From: Streptomyces sp. NRRL WC-3742
Lineage (GTDB): Bacteria > Actinomycetota > Actinomycetes > Streptomycetales > Streptomycetaceae
Direction of reading: 5' to 3'
Length of the DNA: 57,579 nt
Assembly (NCBI RefSeq): GCF_000720635.1
Contig: NZ_JOCF01000053.1
Location: 1 to 57,579, forward strand
A program made the translations under genes and the position numbers. Positions 17,627 to 26,684 of the stretch are shown in pieces (within the stretch, counting starts at the first letter, position 1; every line of letters starts with the position of its first letter). The notes beneath the pieces were generated by a model. It saw only the letters and a program-made list of their open reading frames with translations, searched no databases and was not told the origin of the DNA.

Positions 17627-18397
17627 ATGACGTCCTTCCCGGCGATCCTGCGCTCCGAGTGGACGAAGATCCGCAGCGTCCGCTCGACGGTCTGGACCCT
17701 CGCGCTGGCCTTCGTGGTCACCGTGGGCCTCGGCGCGCTGCTGTCCCTGCTCACCAACAACAACTTCACCGAGTTCCGGCGCCACGAGGTCGACACCCCG
17801 TTCGACGCCACCGGAACCGCCTTCTCCGGCATCATGCTCGGCGAGCTGGCCATCATCGTCTTCGGCGTGCTGGCCATCGGCAACGAGTACAGCAGCGGCA
17901 TGATCAGGGTCACCCTGGCCGCCGTCCCGCAGCGCGGCACCCTGCTCACCGGCAAGGCCGTGGTGCTCGGGGGCCTCGCCCTGGCGGTCTCGCTGGTGAC
18001 GGCCTTCGTCACGTTCTTCCTCGGCCAGGCGCTGCTCGGCACCCACTCCACCACCCTGGGCGAGCCGAACGTGCTGCGCGCGGTGCTGGGCGCGGCGGTG
18101 TACCTGACGCTGCTGTGCCTGTTCGCGGCCGGCGTCACCACGATGCTGCACAACCAGACCCTGGCGCTGGGCGTGCTGGTGCCGTTCTTCTTCCTGCTCT
18201 CGCCGATCCTCTCGGCCGTGCCGAAGGTCAAGACGCTGGCGCACTACTTCCCGGACTACGCGGGCTCCCGCATGCTGCTGGTCTACGAGCAGCACGGCCA
18301 GCCGTACGGGCCCCTCGCCGGCTTCCTGATCTGCCTGGCCTGGACCCTCGCGGCCCTGGTCGGCGGCGCGCTGGTGCTCAAGAAGCGCGACGCGTAA
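17627..18397 (+). CDS. ABC transporter permease, ABC-2 type
   Basis: 256 residues, ATG at 17627 with GGAGGAG upstream. It begins with the typical ILRSEWTKIRSVRSTVWTLA amphipathic start and has about six membrane segments, including LAIIVFGVLAIGNEYSSGMI, the common ABC-2 NEY/SGMI motif. It ends in a dibasic tail (LKKRDA). It pairs with the ATPase just upstream. The 3' end abuts an 11-bp tandem repeat shared with the next gene's stop. Confidence 0.9.
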   Translation: MTSFPAILRSEWTKIRSVRSTVWTLALAFVVTVGLGALLSLLTNNNFTEFRRHEVDTPFDATGTAFSGIMLGELAIIVFGVLAIGNEYSSGMIRVTLAAVPQRGTLLTGKAVVLGGLALAVSLVTAFVTFFLGQALLGTHSTTLGEPNVLRAVLGAAVYLTLLCLFAAGVTTMLHNQTLALGVLVPFFFLLSPILSAVPKVKTLAHYFPDYAGSRMLLVYEQHGQPYGPLAGFLICLAWTLAALVGGALVLKKRDA

Positions 18398-18416
18398 ACG
18401 AGTTCGGGCCCAGTAC

Positions 18417-18471
18417 CCGACCAGCAGCCGTTCAGCACCCGACCAGCACCCGATCAGTACCCGTTCAGTAC
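18417..18471. repeat. 11-bp tandem repeat, five copies, across a stop codon
   Basis: Units such as CCGACCAGCAC, CCGTTCAGCAC and CCGATCAGTAC run end to end. On the minus strand the last unit includes the TGA stop of the gene at 18465-18785 and the others lie downstream of it. Confidence 0.8.
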
Positions 18472-18785
18472 CGAGGAGCGCCGCGGCCCCGCAGCACGTT
18501 GGAGGCCCGGCGCTCCCGCGCTCCCCAGCACGCCCGGTGCCAGTGCCGCCGGTCGTCCACCCCCGCGCCGTGCATCGGCCAGGCCACCACATGGCCCACC
18601 CCGGGCGGGATCTCCTGGTCGCAGCCCGGGCAGCGGTAGTTCCGTCCCGCGGTGCCGGCGACCGTCTGGACCACCCAGTCGTCGCCCTGGTAGCTCTCGG
18701 TGCGACGCAGCGATCCGCCGAGCGGAGCGGCCGGTTCGGCGCTCTCGCGGGGGGCGGCGCTCTTGATCCGGTTGTGGCGGGGCAC
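18465..18785 (-). CDS. Small zinc-ribbon-like protein of unknown function
   Basis: 106 residues from the GTG at 18785 with GAGAGG upstream. The frame continues far upstream only as a shadow of the oxidoreductase. It has a conserved core with YRCPGCDQEIPPG, HVVAWP and RRHWHRACW, giving a CxxC...H...HxxxC set that could bind zinc, in the manner of an HNH-like or treble-clef module. Orthologues are widespread in Streptomyces and, I recall, are labelled ATP/GTP-binding without clear support. Basic and probably nucleic-acid-binding (inference). Confidence 0.7.
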   Translation of the reverse strand: MPRHNRIKSAAPRESAEPAAPLGGSLRRTESYQGDDWVVQTVAGTAGRNYRCPGCDQEIPPGVGHVVAWPMHGAGVDDRRHWHRACWGARERRASNVLRGRGAPRY

Positions 18786-19013
18786 GGCGTACTGCCTCTC
18801 TTCCGGGGGCTCTGGACCCTCCAGCCTAGAGGTTGTCCCTACCCGTTCCGGGGCCTCTATCACGGGTCCGACCGGGACTCGGCGGTTTTTACCGAGATCC
18901 ACCCGATCATCGGGCGAATTCGGGGTTCCGCGTGCCATTGGCACATGACATCGGATACCCACGAAGGGACACGGCGGGGCCGGCAGGCCCCGCGCACCCA
19001 TGGAGGCCCAAGG

Positions 19014-20348
19014 ATGACCAAGACCAGCGACCGAGCCGAGACCCGCCGGCCGGTGGGCCTGCGCCCGCCCGCCCCCGGCCCGGCGCTGGGCCCCGTACCC
19101 GCGCTGACGGCCGTCGCCGCCGATCCACTGCCCTCCGCCCAGCGCGCCGCACTGCCGCCGGACATCGCCCCGGTGCGGGTCGGCGCCTTCCTGCTGTCCG
19201 CGCAGTTCCCCGGGCAGAGCCACGGCGAGGCCCTGGACCGCACCGTCCGCGCCGCCGTCGAGGCCGAACGCGCGGGCCTGGACAACGTCTGGCTGGCCGA
19301 GCACCACTTCGTCCCGTACGGGGTGTGCCCCAACGCGGCGACACTGGCCGCGCTGCTGCTCGGCCGCACCCGCCGGATCGGCGTCGGCACGGCGGTCAGC
19401 GTCCTGTCCACCACCCACCCGGTGGCACTCGGCGAGCAGGCCGCCCTGCTGCACCTCACCTCCGGCGGGCGCTTCACCCTCGGCGTGGGGCGCGGCGGGC
19501 CGTGGATCGACCTGGACGTCTTCGGCGGCGGCGTGGACGCCTTCGAACGCGGCTTCCCCGAGCGGCTGGACCTGCTGATGCGCTGGCTGCGCGGCTCCCG
19601 GGTCGGCGCGGAGGGCCCGCAGTTCAGCTTCCCCGAGGTCGCCGTCGTCCCCCGGGCCACCGAGCCGCTGCGCCGGCCGGGCTTGGGCAGCTGGCTCGGC
19701 CTGGAGGAGTCCGCCGCGCTGCGCTTCCCGCGCCAGCGTCAGGACGCGGAGCCGCTGAACACCGACCCGCTGAACATCGACCCGCCGGGCGACGACCTGA
19801 CCACGGCCGGACGTCCGGTCGCGGGCCCGCCGGTGATCGTCGCCTGCACCTCGCCGGGCGGGGCGAAGCTGGCCGCCGAGCGCGGCCTGCCGATGCTGCT
19901 GGGCATGCACTCCGGCGACGAGGACAAGCTGCGGATGCTGGAGCTGTACCGTGCCGCCTGGCTCGCCGCGGGGCGCAGCGAGGAGCAGCTGCGCCGCGTC
20001 ACCCGTCAGCACGTCGCGGCGGGCGTCGCGCAGGTGGAGGACCGTTCCTCCACGGCCCGGGCGACGCTGCTGAACGCGATGCCCGGCTGGTTCGAGTACG
20101 GGCTCGGCGCGCACCGCACCGTCGACGGGCGCGAGCGCAAGATGCGCGACCCGCGCGAGTACACCGAACTCCTCTGCGACCTGCACGCGGTGGGCACCCC
20201 GCGCCAGTGCGCCGACCGGCTGCTGGCCACCGCCGAGCGCACCGGCATCCGCCGCTTCGCCCTGCTCGCCGAGGGCAGCGGGGACCACCAGGCGACCCTG
20301 CACAACATCGCCCGGCTCGGCTCCGAGGTTCTGCCGCAGCTGAGTTGA
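19014..20348 (+). CDS. LLM-class (luciferase-like) flavin-dependent oxidoreductase
   Basis: 444 residues from the ATG at 19014 with GGAGG 7 nt upstream. A bacterial-luciferase-like TIM barrel is visible: RVGAFLLSAQFPG, AERAGLDNVWLAEHHF with the conserved EHH, VGTAVSVLSTTHPVALGEQA, GGRFTLGVGRG. It contains an Asn/Asp-rich insertion near residues 240-265 (PLNTDPLNIDPPG). The family uses FMNH2 or F420H2 to oxidise varied substrates, and neither cofactor preference nor substrate can be read. A 19-bp, one-mismatch hairpin follows the stop. Confidence 0.85.
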   Translation: MTKTSDRAETRRPVGLRPPAPGPALGPVPALTAVAADPLPSAQRAALPPDIAPVRVGAFLLSAQFPGQSHGEALDRTVRAAVEAERAGLDNVWLAEHHFVPYGVCPNAATLAALLLGRTRRIGVGTAVSVLSTTHPVALGEQAALLHLTSGGRFTLGVGRGGPWIDLDVFGGGVDAFERGFPERLDLLMRWLRGSRVGAEGPQFSFPEVAVVPRATEPLRRPGLGSWLGLEESAALRFPRQRQDAEPLNTDPLNIDPPGDDLTTAGRPVAGPPVIVACTSPGGAKLAAERGLPMLLGMHSGDEDKLRMLELYRAAWLAAGRSEEQLRRVTRQHVAAGVAQVEDRSSTARATLLNAMPGWFEYGLGAHRTVDGRERKMRDPREYTELLCDLHAVGTPRQCADRLLATAERTGIRRFALLAEGSGDHQATLHNIARLGSEVLPQLS

Positions 20349-20363
20349 GGCCGCCCGGACGCC

Positions 20364-20410
20364 CGTCGGCCGCCGCCACCCCCGGTCGAGAGGGGCGGCG
20401 GCGGCCGACG
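20364..20410. terminator. 19-bp hairpin, one mismatch
   Basis: Bases 20364-20382 pair with 20392-20410. It lies between the convergent oxidoreductase and the SCO5389-like gene and can act on both. Confidence 0.7.
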
Positions 20411-20415
20411 CTTGG

Positions 20416-20471
20416 CCGATCGGTCAGAGCCGATCGGTCAGAGCCGATCAGTCGGGGCCGATCAGCAGTCC
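20416..20471. repeat. 14-bp tandem repeat across a stop codon
   Basis: CCGATCGGTCAGAG occurs at 20416 and 20430, with diverged copies at 20444 and 20458. The last copy contains the TGA stop of the minus-strand gene (20462-20464). Confidence 0.8.
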
Positions 20472-20854
20472 CGCAGTTCCTCGGACTGGTTGAGCAGCTG
20501 CTCCCGGACGGAGGTGAAGCGCTCGAAGCGCGCCTCGTTCGGCTCCGAGGGCAGGAACACCGCGACGCGGTGACAGTTCTGGAACGCCAGCCGGACCCCG
20601 AAATGGCGCTGCAGGGCACCCCTGATGGCGTCGCTGGCGAGGGCGCGCAGCAGCTGACCGCGCGCCTGCTCGCTCGGCGGCGGTACGTGGTTGTCGGCGA
20701 AGTCGGTACCGTCGACCTTCGCCTGGGCGACCAGCGAACTGATCAGGTCCCAGGCGTACGGCAGCGAAACGCGGACGCAGTCGACGAATTCCCGCTCGTC
20801 GACCTCGCCCCGCTCGGCCTTCTCCAGAAGGGCCGGTGAGACGTCGAGCGACAT
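20462..20854 (-). CDS. SCO5389-family protein, unknown function
   Basis: 130 residues from the ATG at 20854 (AGAGGAGAACCC upstream). It starts MSLDVSPALLEKAERGEVDE and contains FVDCVRVSLPYAWDLISSLV and a C-terminal acidic stretch. It is a soluble, mixed-charge protein without membrane segments. I recognise it as the streptomycete family named after S. coelicolor SCO5389, with no known function. It is divergent from nucS across a 480-bp gap. Position next to nucS is conserved as I recall it, but a functional tie is only a guess. Confidence 0.75.
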   Translation of the reverse strand: MSLDVSPALLEKAERGEVDEREFVDCVRVSLPYAWDLISSLVAQAKVDGTDFADNHVPPPSEQARGQLLRALASDAIRGALQRHFGVRLAFQNCHRVAVFLPSEPNEARFERFTSVREQLLNQSEELRDC

Positions 20855-21334
20855 GGGTTCTCCTCTCGCGGTCCACCCGCGCGGCGCACGGGTGGGCATG
20901 CGTAGTCCAAGCTCACAGTGAGGGTGACGGCGGATGCGCATGGGGTGTCCGGCACCCGAGGGACGGGGTTCCGGCACCTTCGCGAACCGCGGTGGCGACA
21001 CGGGACGTGACGTCCCGGACACCGAAAGCGCTCAGAACAGCGTGGCAGTCAACTGCGCGACTGGCTTGTGATTCCTTCGGATTGCTCCGGAAATATGCCT
21101 CGACGCACCAGATTGGCCAGATCCTGTTGGATCGTTCATCTGAAGTCTCCATCCCCGTTGACGCGGTTCCGCAATCGTGCCGTCACACACGGTAGAGATC
21201 CCACTTGAGGGACGCCAGACCGCGAACGGCGGCAGCGGAACAGCTGAAACTCCATGTTCGCGGCGTTCGCGCTTTCTTCACCCGGTCGTCTCGGAATCGC
21301 ATCAACTGGCCCCGGTGGGCTAGCGTGGTCGACC
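20855..21334. other. 480-bp divergent intergenic region
   Basis: No gene is convincing. The part from about 21050 to 21190 is clearly less GC-rich than the surroundings, as promoter regions are. TAGCGT at 21321-21326 is a candidate -10 for nucS; its start site would fall at or beside the GTG, giving a leaderless message. Short open frames on both strands here lack ribosome sites. Confidence 0.4.
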
Positions 21335-21994
21335 GTGCGTCTCGTAATTGCCCGCTGCTCAGTCGACTATGCCGGTCGGCTCTCCGCCCATCTGCCCTCC
21401 GCCACCAGGCTCATCCTGGTCAAGGCCGACGGCAGCGTCAGCATCCACGCCGACGACCGTGCCTACAAGCCGCTCAACTGGATGTCCCCACCGTGCGTCC
21501 TCAAGGAGGCGGACGGTGTCTGGACGGTCGAGAACAAGGCCGGCGAGAAGCTCATCATCACGCTGGAGGAGGTGCAGCACGACTCCTCCCACGAGCTCGG
21601 GGTGGACCCCGGCCTCATCAAGGACGGCGTCGAGGCCCACCTCCAGGAGCTGCTCGCCGACCGCATGGAGGTACTCGGCGCGGGCTGGTCGCTGATCCGC
21701 CGCGAGTACCCGACCGCGATCGGCCCGGTCGACATCCTCTGCCGCGACTCCGACGGCGCCACGGTGGCCGTCGAGATCAAGCGCCGCGGCGAGATCGACG
21801 GCGTCGAACAGCTCACCCGCTACCTCGAACTCCTCAACCGGGACCCGCTGTTGGCCCCGGTCAAGGGCATCTTCGCCGCGCAGGAGATCAAGCCCCAGGC
21901 CCGAGTGCTGGCCACCGACCGGGGCATCGGCTGCGTGGTCCTGGACTACGACGAGCTGCGCGGCATCGACGACGACAAGCTCAAGCTGTTCTGA
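21335..21994 (+). CDS. nucS: Mismatch-specific endonuclease NucS/EndoMS
   Basis: 219 residues from a GTG at 21335. It starts [20 protein letters not shown], typical of actinobacterial NucS. The C-terminal RecB-like nuclease domain shows D133 (GPVDILC), E147 and K149 (VAVEIKRRG), the expected catalytic trio. The end, IDDDKLKLF, is the sliding-clamp-binding tail. It cuts both strands at G-T, G-G and T-T mismatches and gives non-canonical mismatch repair in Actinobacteria lacking MutS/MutL. The convergent neighbour stops only 4 bp away. Confidence 0.95.
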   Translation: MRLVIARCSVDYAGRLSAHLPSATRLILVKADGSVSIHADDRAYKPLNWMSPPCVLKEADGVWTVENKAGEKLIITLEEVQHDSSHELGVDPGLIKDGVEAHLQELLADRMEVLGAGWSLIRREYPTAIGPVDILCRDSDGATVAVEIKRRGEIDGVEQLTRYLELLNRDPLLAPVKGIFAAQEIKPQARVLATDRGIGCVVLDYDELRGIDDDKLKLF

Positions 21995-21998
21995 CGCG

Positions 21999-24251
21999 TC
22001 AGGTGTGCGACGGGCTCGGCGGGGTCGACGGGCCCGTCGGCGTCGGGCTCGACGTCAGGGTCGGGCTCGGAGTAATGGTCGCCGGGGGCGTGACGTTGAC
22101 CGGTGGAAACGACACCGGCGGCTGCGGCTGCTGAGGAGGCGCCGGGGGCTGCTGCGTCACCGGCTGGGCCGGGTCCGTCCCCTCCGCCCCCGGCGAGCGC
22201 GTCGCCCGGCGCGTGGGCGAGGCGCTCGGCGAGTGCGAGGGCCCGCTCTCGGACGGCCCCGGGCTCGTCCCCGCCTCCGCCGGGCTGCCCGGCGCCGAGC
22301 CGCCCGTACCGGCCGTGCCGCTCTGGGTGGTGGTGGAGGCGTGCGGCACCGGCAGCGGCCCGTTCAGGCTGTCGCCGACGTCGTCCAGGCGCCCGTGCGG
22401 GTCGTTCCCCTTGGGCTGGTCCGTGCCGACCGTCATCGCCGTCGCCGTCCCGAGCACCCCGAAGGTGAGCAGCGCCGCCGAGGCGAGGATCACCCGGCGC
22501 CGACGGCTGGAGCGCAGCCGGCGCGGCACCCGCGCGGCGATCTTGCGGATCACCGGGCCCCGCGCGGCGACCGTCACCGGCGCGGCGGCGGGCAGCTGCC
22601 GCCCCTCGGCGCGCAGCAGGTCGAGCATCCGGCGCGCGCCCGCGACACCGCGCTGCTCCCCGGCGGCGGCCCGCAGGGTGAGCGCCGTCTCCAGTTCGGC
22701 CACGGCCCGGGAGGGCTGCTGGACGCAGATCGCGTGCACGGCCGCCTCGTGGTGGAACCACGCCTGGTCGACCGCCGAGCCGCTGCGCCGGGCGGCCTCC
22801 AGGCCGAGCTGCAGCACCCGCTCCCAGGCGCCCCAGCGCAGCGCGAGCGCCAGCGCGGGCGCGGCGGCCCTGGCCAGGCGCACCACGGCCGCGTCCCGGC
22901 CGGCGGCGCGGTCGGCGAGCAGGACGCCGATCACCACCTCGGCCTCGGCGGCGATCTGCTCCGGCGACACCGAGCCGTGCCCGACCCACCAGGCGAAGTG
23001 CTGGGCGGCGCCGTCGACGCAGCCGTGCGCGGGCCAGTGCGGGGCGAGCAGGTCGAGCGCCCCGGCGGTGAGCCGGTGGTGCCCGCCGATGGACACCGCC
23101 AGCCCGGCGTCGGCGAGTTCGGCGAGCGCGGCCTCGCCCTGGCCGACGTCGATGAGCGCGGGCAGGTGCGGCGCGGTGGGGCACTCGCCGCCGAGCGCCA
23201 CGGCGAGCCTCAGGACGGCCTGTGCGGGCTCGCTGAGCCCCTCGGCGAGCCGGACGGCGGGCGAGGCGGTCTCGGCGACGGAGGGCAGCGGGACGGAGCG
23301 GCGCAGCGCGTTCTCGTGCACGGCCGGGTCCGCGTGGTGGACGGGCCCCTGGACGGCCCCGAAGACGTCCAGGCGGTCCTCCTCGGCGGCGACCAGCGCG
23401 TCCACCGAGACGTCCCGCTGGCGCAGCAGCGCGGCGGCCTGGACGAAGCGCAGCGGCAGGCCCTCGGACTCGAACCAGAGGTCGACGGCCCACGCCTTCT
23501 CCTCCACGTCCAGCGGGCGCCCGGCCAGGCGCGCGGTGAGGGCGAGGCAGGCGGCGCGGGAGAGTCCGGCGACGAGGTGGTCGCGAAGCCGGGAGTCGGC
23601 GGGCAGGGCGGGGCTGCCGGGGGCGACGGAGAGGAGGAAGGCGCAGCCGGGGGCGGCGGCGAGCACCGCCTCCAGCTCGGCGCCGGAGGGCTCGGCCTCG
23701 TCGATGACGACGACGGCGGCGACCTCGGCGAGGTGCGCGGCGAGCTGGCCGGGGTCGGGCCGGTAGCCGGGGGCGTGATGGGTGGCGGCGAAGAGGTCCT
23801 GGAGGAGGTCGGCGGCGGTGCGGCGGTGGCCGCAGAGCTGGACGACGCCGCCGGGGGCGAGGTCGGCGGCAGCCTCGGCGACGGCCGACAGCAGTGCGCT
23901 GCGGCCCGATCCGGCCTGGCCGACCAGGCGTATCGAGCGGCCCTCGGCGAGCAGGCCCAGCAGTTCGGCGACGTCGGCCTCGCGGTCGAGCATCGGCAGG
24001 TCGGCGGGGCCGGCGCCCATGGCGAGCGGGCCGACGGCGCGGCCCGCCATGTCGGCGGGGCCCCGGGCGGGTTCGCTGCGCTCGATCCGGCGGGGGCGCG
24101 GGCGCCACTCCTCGGGACAGGGGCGGACCTCGGAGCCCTCCGGGGCGCCGACGCCGACCAACAGGCCGCCGCAGACGAGTTCGCCGCCGCGCGTACGGGC
24201 GGCCTCCTGCCGGAACTCCCCGGATGGCTGTGCCACGTTTGTGCTCCGCAT
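21999..24251 (-). CDS. Large P-loop ATPase with one membrane segment and Pro/Ser/Thr tail
   Basis: 750 residues from the ATG at 24251. Walker A GQAGSGRS (111-118) and Walker B VVVIDEAE about 70 residues later give a STAND/AAA-like NTPase. Then comes an Ala/Leu-rich helical repeat region. A basic stretch (RRLRSSRRRR) is followed by one transmembrane helix (VILASAALLTFGVLGTATAM). The last about 150 residues are Pro/Ser/Thr-rich and probably outside the cell. Such an architecture suggests a cytoplasmic switch reporting to, or anchored at, the envelope. No substrate or partner can be named. It runs in the same direction as the STAS gene, 89 bp upstream. Confidence 0.7.
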   Translation of the reverse strand: MRSTNVAQPSGEFRQEAARTRGGELVCGGLLVGVGAPEGSEVRPCPEEWRPRPRRIERSEPARGPADMAGRAVGPLAMGAGPADLPMLDREADVAELLGLLAEGRSIRLVGQAGSGRSALLSAVAEAAADLAPGGVVQLCGHRRTAADLLQDLFAATHHAPGYRPDPGQLAAHLAEVAAVVVIDEAEPSGAELEAVLAAAPGCAFLLSVAPGSPALPADSRLRDHLVAGLSRAACLALTARLAGRPLDVEEKAWAVDLWFESEGLPLRFVQAAALLRQRDVSVDALVAAEEDRLDVFGAVQGPVHHADPAVHENALRRSVPLPSVAETASPAVRLAEGLSEPAQAVLRLAVALGGECPTAPHLPALIDVGQGEAALAELADAGLAVSIGGHHRLTAGALDLLAPHWPAHGCVDGAAQHFAWWVGHGSVSPEQIAAEAEVVIGVLLADRAAGRDAAVVRLARAAAPALALALRWGAWERVLQLGLEAARRSGSAVDQAWFHHEAAVHAICVQQPSRAVAELETALTLRAAAGEQRGVAGARRMLDLLRAEGRQLPAAAPVTVAARGPVIRKIAARVPRRLRSSRRRRVILASAALLTFGVLGTATAMTVGTDQPKGNDPHGRLDDVGDSLNGPLPVPHASTTTQSGTAGTGGSAPGSPAEAGTSPGPSESGPSHSPSASPTRRATRSPGAEGTDPAQPVTQQPPAPPQQPQPPVSFPPVNVTPPATITPSPTLTSSPTPTGPSTPPSPSHT

Positions 24252-24340
24252 CGTGCTCGGCGGCCGTCTTCTGACGGGCAGACTCTCGCACATCGGGCCC
24301 CGACCGCGCAGGGGCGGTTCGGTGCGCGAACGGGGCAGGT

Positions 24341-24652
24341 CTAAAGAACGTGCGCCTCGACGCCGTCCACGGCGAGGATGCGGTGCAGTTTGGTGGCGAC
24401 GAGCAGCCGCTGGAGTTGGGCGGGGACGGAGCGCAGGACCAGGCGGCGCCCGATGCGGCCGGCCCGCCGGTGGGTGCCCATGATGACGCCGAGGCCCGTG
24501 GCGTCCCAGAACTCCAGCCGGGCGAGGTCGAGCACGAGGTCCCCGAGGCCGCCGTCCACGGCCTGGTGCAGCTGCGCCCGCGCGTCGGCGGCGGTGCGCA
24601 CGTCGAGGCGGCCTTCGATGGCCAGCGCCCGGTGGTCGCCGGTGATGCGCAT
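24341..24652 (-). CDS. STAS-domain anti-sigma factor antagonist
   Basis: 103 residues from the ATG at 24652 with AGGAGG 5 nt upstream. The STAS core is visible: LAIEGRLDVRTAADAR, LVLDLARLEFWDATGLGVIMG. The phosphorylation loop normally reads DSSG. Here it is DATG (50-53), with Thr52 at the usual phospho-Ser position, so regulation by a serine/threonine anti-sigma kinase remains possible. No kinase or sigma factor gene is adjacent. It likely acts in a partner-switching network with unlinked partners, of which Streptomyces has many. Confidence 0.85.
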   Translation of the reverse strand: MRITGDHRALAIEGRLDVRTAADARAQLHQAVDGGLGDLVLDLARLEFWDATGLGVIMGTHRRAGRIGRRLVLRSVPAQLQRLLVATKLHRILAVDGVEAHVL

Positions 24653-24986
24653 GCACTCCTCCTTCGCCTGCTCGGTCGCCCGCACGGTCCGCTTCGGGGG
24701 CTGGGGGTGGATCGGGCGGGGCGCGGTGACGCTGCCGCTCACCCGTTCCCGGACGGAAGGCCGGGTTCCCTCATCTGACGGTGAACCGGCACCCCAGGTT
24801 GCTGGTTCCCGCCGAATCTGAAGCAACTTCACTCGTCCGAGGGAATATACGCAGTCGGTCTCCACACCTACGCTCGATTACCGCCCAAATCACCCGTCTG
24901 CGGCACCGGCGTGAGGAAACTCACCCGCCCCGGCGGGTGGGCCGTACGGTCCCGCGACCGCGCGGCCCACCCGGTCGTTCAGCGGG
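24653..24986 (-). promoter_or_regulatory. 334-bp gap: promoter of the STAS gene and terminator of the next gene
   Basis: No coding sequence is seen. TATATT on the minus strand (24849-24844) is a strong -10-like hexamer about 190 bp before the STAS start. I see no convincing -35. An 11-bp hairpin with a smaller nested stem (24934-24944 with 24963-24973) is the likely terminator of the dehydrogenase gene ending at 24987. Confidence 0.4.
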
Positions 24987-25856
24987 TCACTTGCCCTCGT
25001 ACGGGTAGAAGCCGCGGCCGCTCTTGCGGCCGAGGTCGCCGGCGGTGACCATGCGGGCCATGATCTCCGGGGCGGCGAACTTCTCGTCCTGGGTCTCGTC
25101 GTAGATGTTCTTCGCCGCGTGCAGCAGGATGTCGACGCCGGTCAGGTCGGCGGTCTGCAGCGGGCCCATCGCGTGGCCGAAGCCGAGGCGGCAGGCGGTG
25201 TCGATGTCCTCGGCGGTGGCCACGCCCGACTCGTACAGCTTGGCGGCCTCGACGACCAGCGCGGTGATCAGGCGGGTGGTGACGAAGCCGGCGACGTCGC
25301 GGTTGACGACCACGACCTCCTTGCCGACGCCCTCGGCGTACGCGCGGGCGGCGGCCAGCGTCTCGTCGCTGGTCTTGTAGCCGCGCACCAGCTCGACGAG
25401 CTTCATCATCGGGACGGGCGAGAAGAAGTGGACGCCGACGACGGACTCCGGGCGCTGCGTGACGGCGGCGATCCGGGTGATCGGGATGGCGGAGGTGTTG
25501 GTGGCCAGCACGGCGCCGTCCTTGGCGAGCTTGTCCAGCTCGCGGAAGACGCCCTCCTTGATCTCGAGCTTCTCGAAGACGGCCTCGACCACGATGTCGG
25601 CCTCGGAGACGGCGCCCAGGTCGGTGGTGGTGGTGATGCGGCCCAGCGCGGCCTCGGCGTCCTCGGCGCTCAGCCTGCCCTTGGAGACGAACTTCTCGTA
25701 CGAGGCGCGGATGCCCGACAGGCCGCGCTGCAACGCCTCCTCGGTGACGTCCCGCAGCACCACCGGGTGGCCGGCCTGCGCGGACACCTGGGCGATGCCG
25801 GCGCCCATCAGGCCGGCACCGATCACGGCGATCTGCTTGCTGGACGCATTGCTCAT
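24987..25856 (-). CDS. 3-hydroxybutyryl-CoA dehydrogenase
   Basis: 289 residues. N-terminal Rossmann motif GAGLMGAGIA, then VEAVFEKLEIK with the catalytic-region Glu, and NTSAIPITRIA. The VGVHFFSPVPMMKLVEL segment carries the catalytic His. The C-terminal domain has RDVAGFVTTRL and GFGHAMGPLQTADLTG. It reduces acetoacetyl-CoA to 3-hydroxybutyryl-CoA with NAD(P)H. It could work with the thiolase at 7360 to feed crotonyl-CoA and the ethylmalonyl-CoA pathway, whose later product is handled by the epimerase and mutase. Ends in a hairpin at 24934-24973. Confidence 0.93.
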   Translation of the reverse strand: MSNASSKQIAVIGAGLMGAGIAQVSAQAGHPVVLRDVTEEALQRGLSGIRASYEKFVSKGRLSAEDAEAALGRITTTTDLGAVSEADIVVEAVFEKLEIKEGVFRELDKLAKDGAVLATNTSAIPITRIAAVTQRPESVVGVHFFSPVPMMKLVELVRGYKTSDETLAAARAYAEGVGKEVVVVNRDVAGFVTTRLITALVVEAAKLYESGVATAEDIDTACRLGFGHAMGPLQTADLTGVDILLHAAKNIYDETQDEKFAAPEIMARMVTAGDLGRKSGRGFYPYEGK

Positions 25857-26033
25857 GGCTGGGTCTCCCGATGCCGTCGCCGCCCTGCGGGCGGGCCCTG
25901 AAGGCGGCTCAGGGCAGGGGTCACCGCCGAGGAGCCGCGTCGCTCTCGCCGGACTCTAATGCCCGAATCCTCCGGGTAGTAGCGATCGGGAGTGTGATCT
26001 GCGACCGAACGGGGCGAAGGTCCGGGCCTCTCA

Positions 26034-26684
26034 TCAGATGGTCAGCCCGAGGTCCTGGGCGAGGATCGCCGCCTGCACCCGGCTGCGCAGTCGCAGCTTC
26101 GCCAGGATGCGGCTGACGTGCGTCTTCGTGGTGGCCTCCGCCATCTCCAGGCGGGCCGCGATCTCCCCGTTGGACATCCCCGCGCCGACACAGGCCAGCA
26201 CCTCCCGCTCGCGGGCGGTCAGCGCGGCCACCGCCTCCCGCGCGTCGGGGCCGACCACCCGGTCCGGGCGGGCGAAGGTGCCGATCAGCCGCCTGGTCAC
26301 CGAGGGCGCCAGCATGCCGTCCCCGCGCGCCACCGTGCGGATGCCCTCGACCAGGGTGTCCGCCTCCAGGTCCTTGAGCAGGAACCCGGCCGCCCCGGCG
26401 CGCAGCGCGCCGTAGACGTACTCGTCGAGGTCGAAGGTGGTCAGCACCAGCACCTGCGCGGCACCGGCCGCGACCACCTCCCGGGTCGCCGAGACGCCGT
26501 CCAGCCGGGGCATCTGCACGTCCATCAGCACCACGTCGGGCCGCAGCTCCAGGGCCAGGCGCACGGCCTCCTCCCCGTCGGCAGCCTGCCCGACCACCTC
26601 GACGTCCGGCTCGGCCCGCAGGATCATCACCAGCGCCGCCCGCACGGCCGCCTGGTCCTCGGCCACCAGCACCCGGATCGTCAT
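26034..26684 (-). CDS. NarL/LuxR-family response regulator
   Basis: 216 residues. Receiver domain with D10 and the phospho-acceptor D55 in VVLMDVQMP, a conserved Thr (VLTTFDLDEY) and Lys (GFLLKDLEA). A C-terminal LuxR helix-turn-helix follows (LTAREREVLACVGAGMSNGE, then TTKTHVSRILAKL). Its ATG overlaps the kinase stop by 4 bp (26681-26684), so it is co-translated with the histidine kinase. The pair resembles the DesK/LiaS-like actinomycete systems that often control nearby exporters, but no transporter adjoins it here. The stimulus is unknown. Confidence 0.93.
   Translation of the reverse strand: MTIRVLVAEDQAAVRAALVMILRAEPDVEVVGQAADGEEAVRLALELRPDVVLMDVQMPRLDGVSATREVVAAGAAQVLVLTTFDLDEYVYGALRAGAAGFLLKDLEADTLVEGIRTVARGDGMLAPSVTRRLIGTFARPDRVVGPDAREAVAALTAREREVLACVGAGMSNGEIAARLEMAEATTKTHVSRILAKLRLRSRVQAAILAQDLGLTI

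Noticed and set aside
18837..20839. Long frames overlapping the luciferase-like gene, including a 668-residue one
   Set aside because: Arg/Pro-rich shadow frames of 19014-20348.
20913..21152. 79-residue minus-strand frame in the nucS upstream gap
   Set aside because: No ribosome site or codon bias; the A+T-richer content fits a promoter region.
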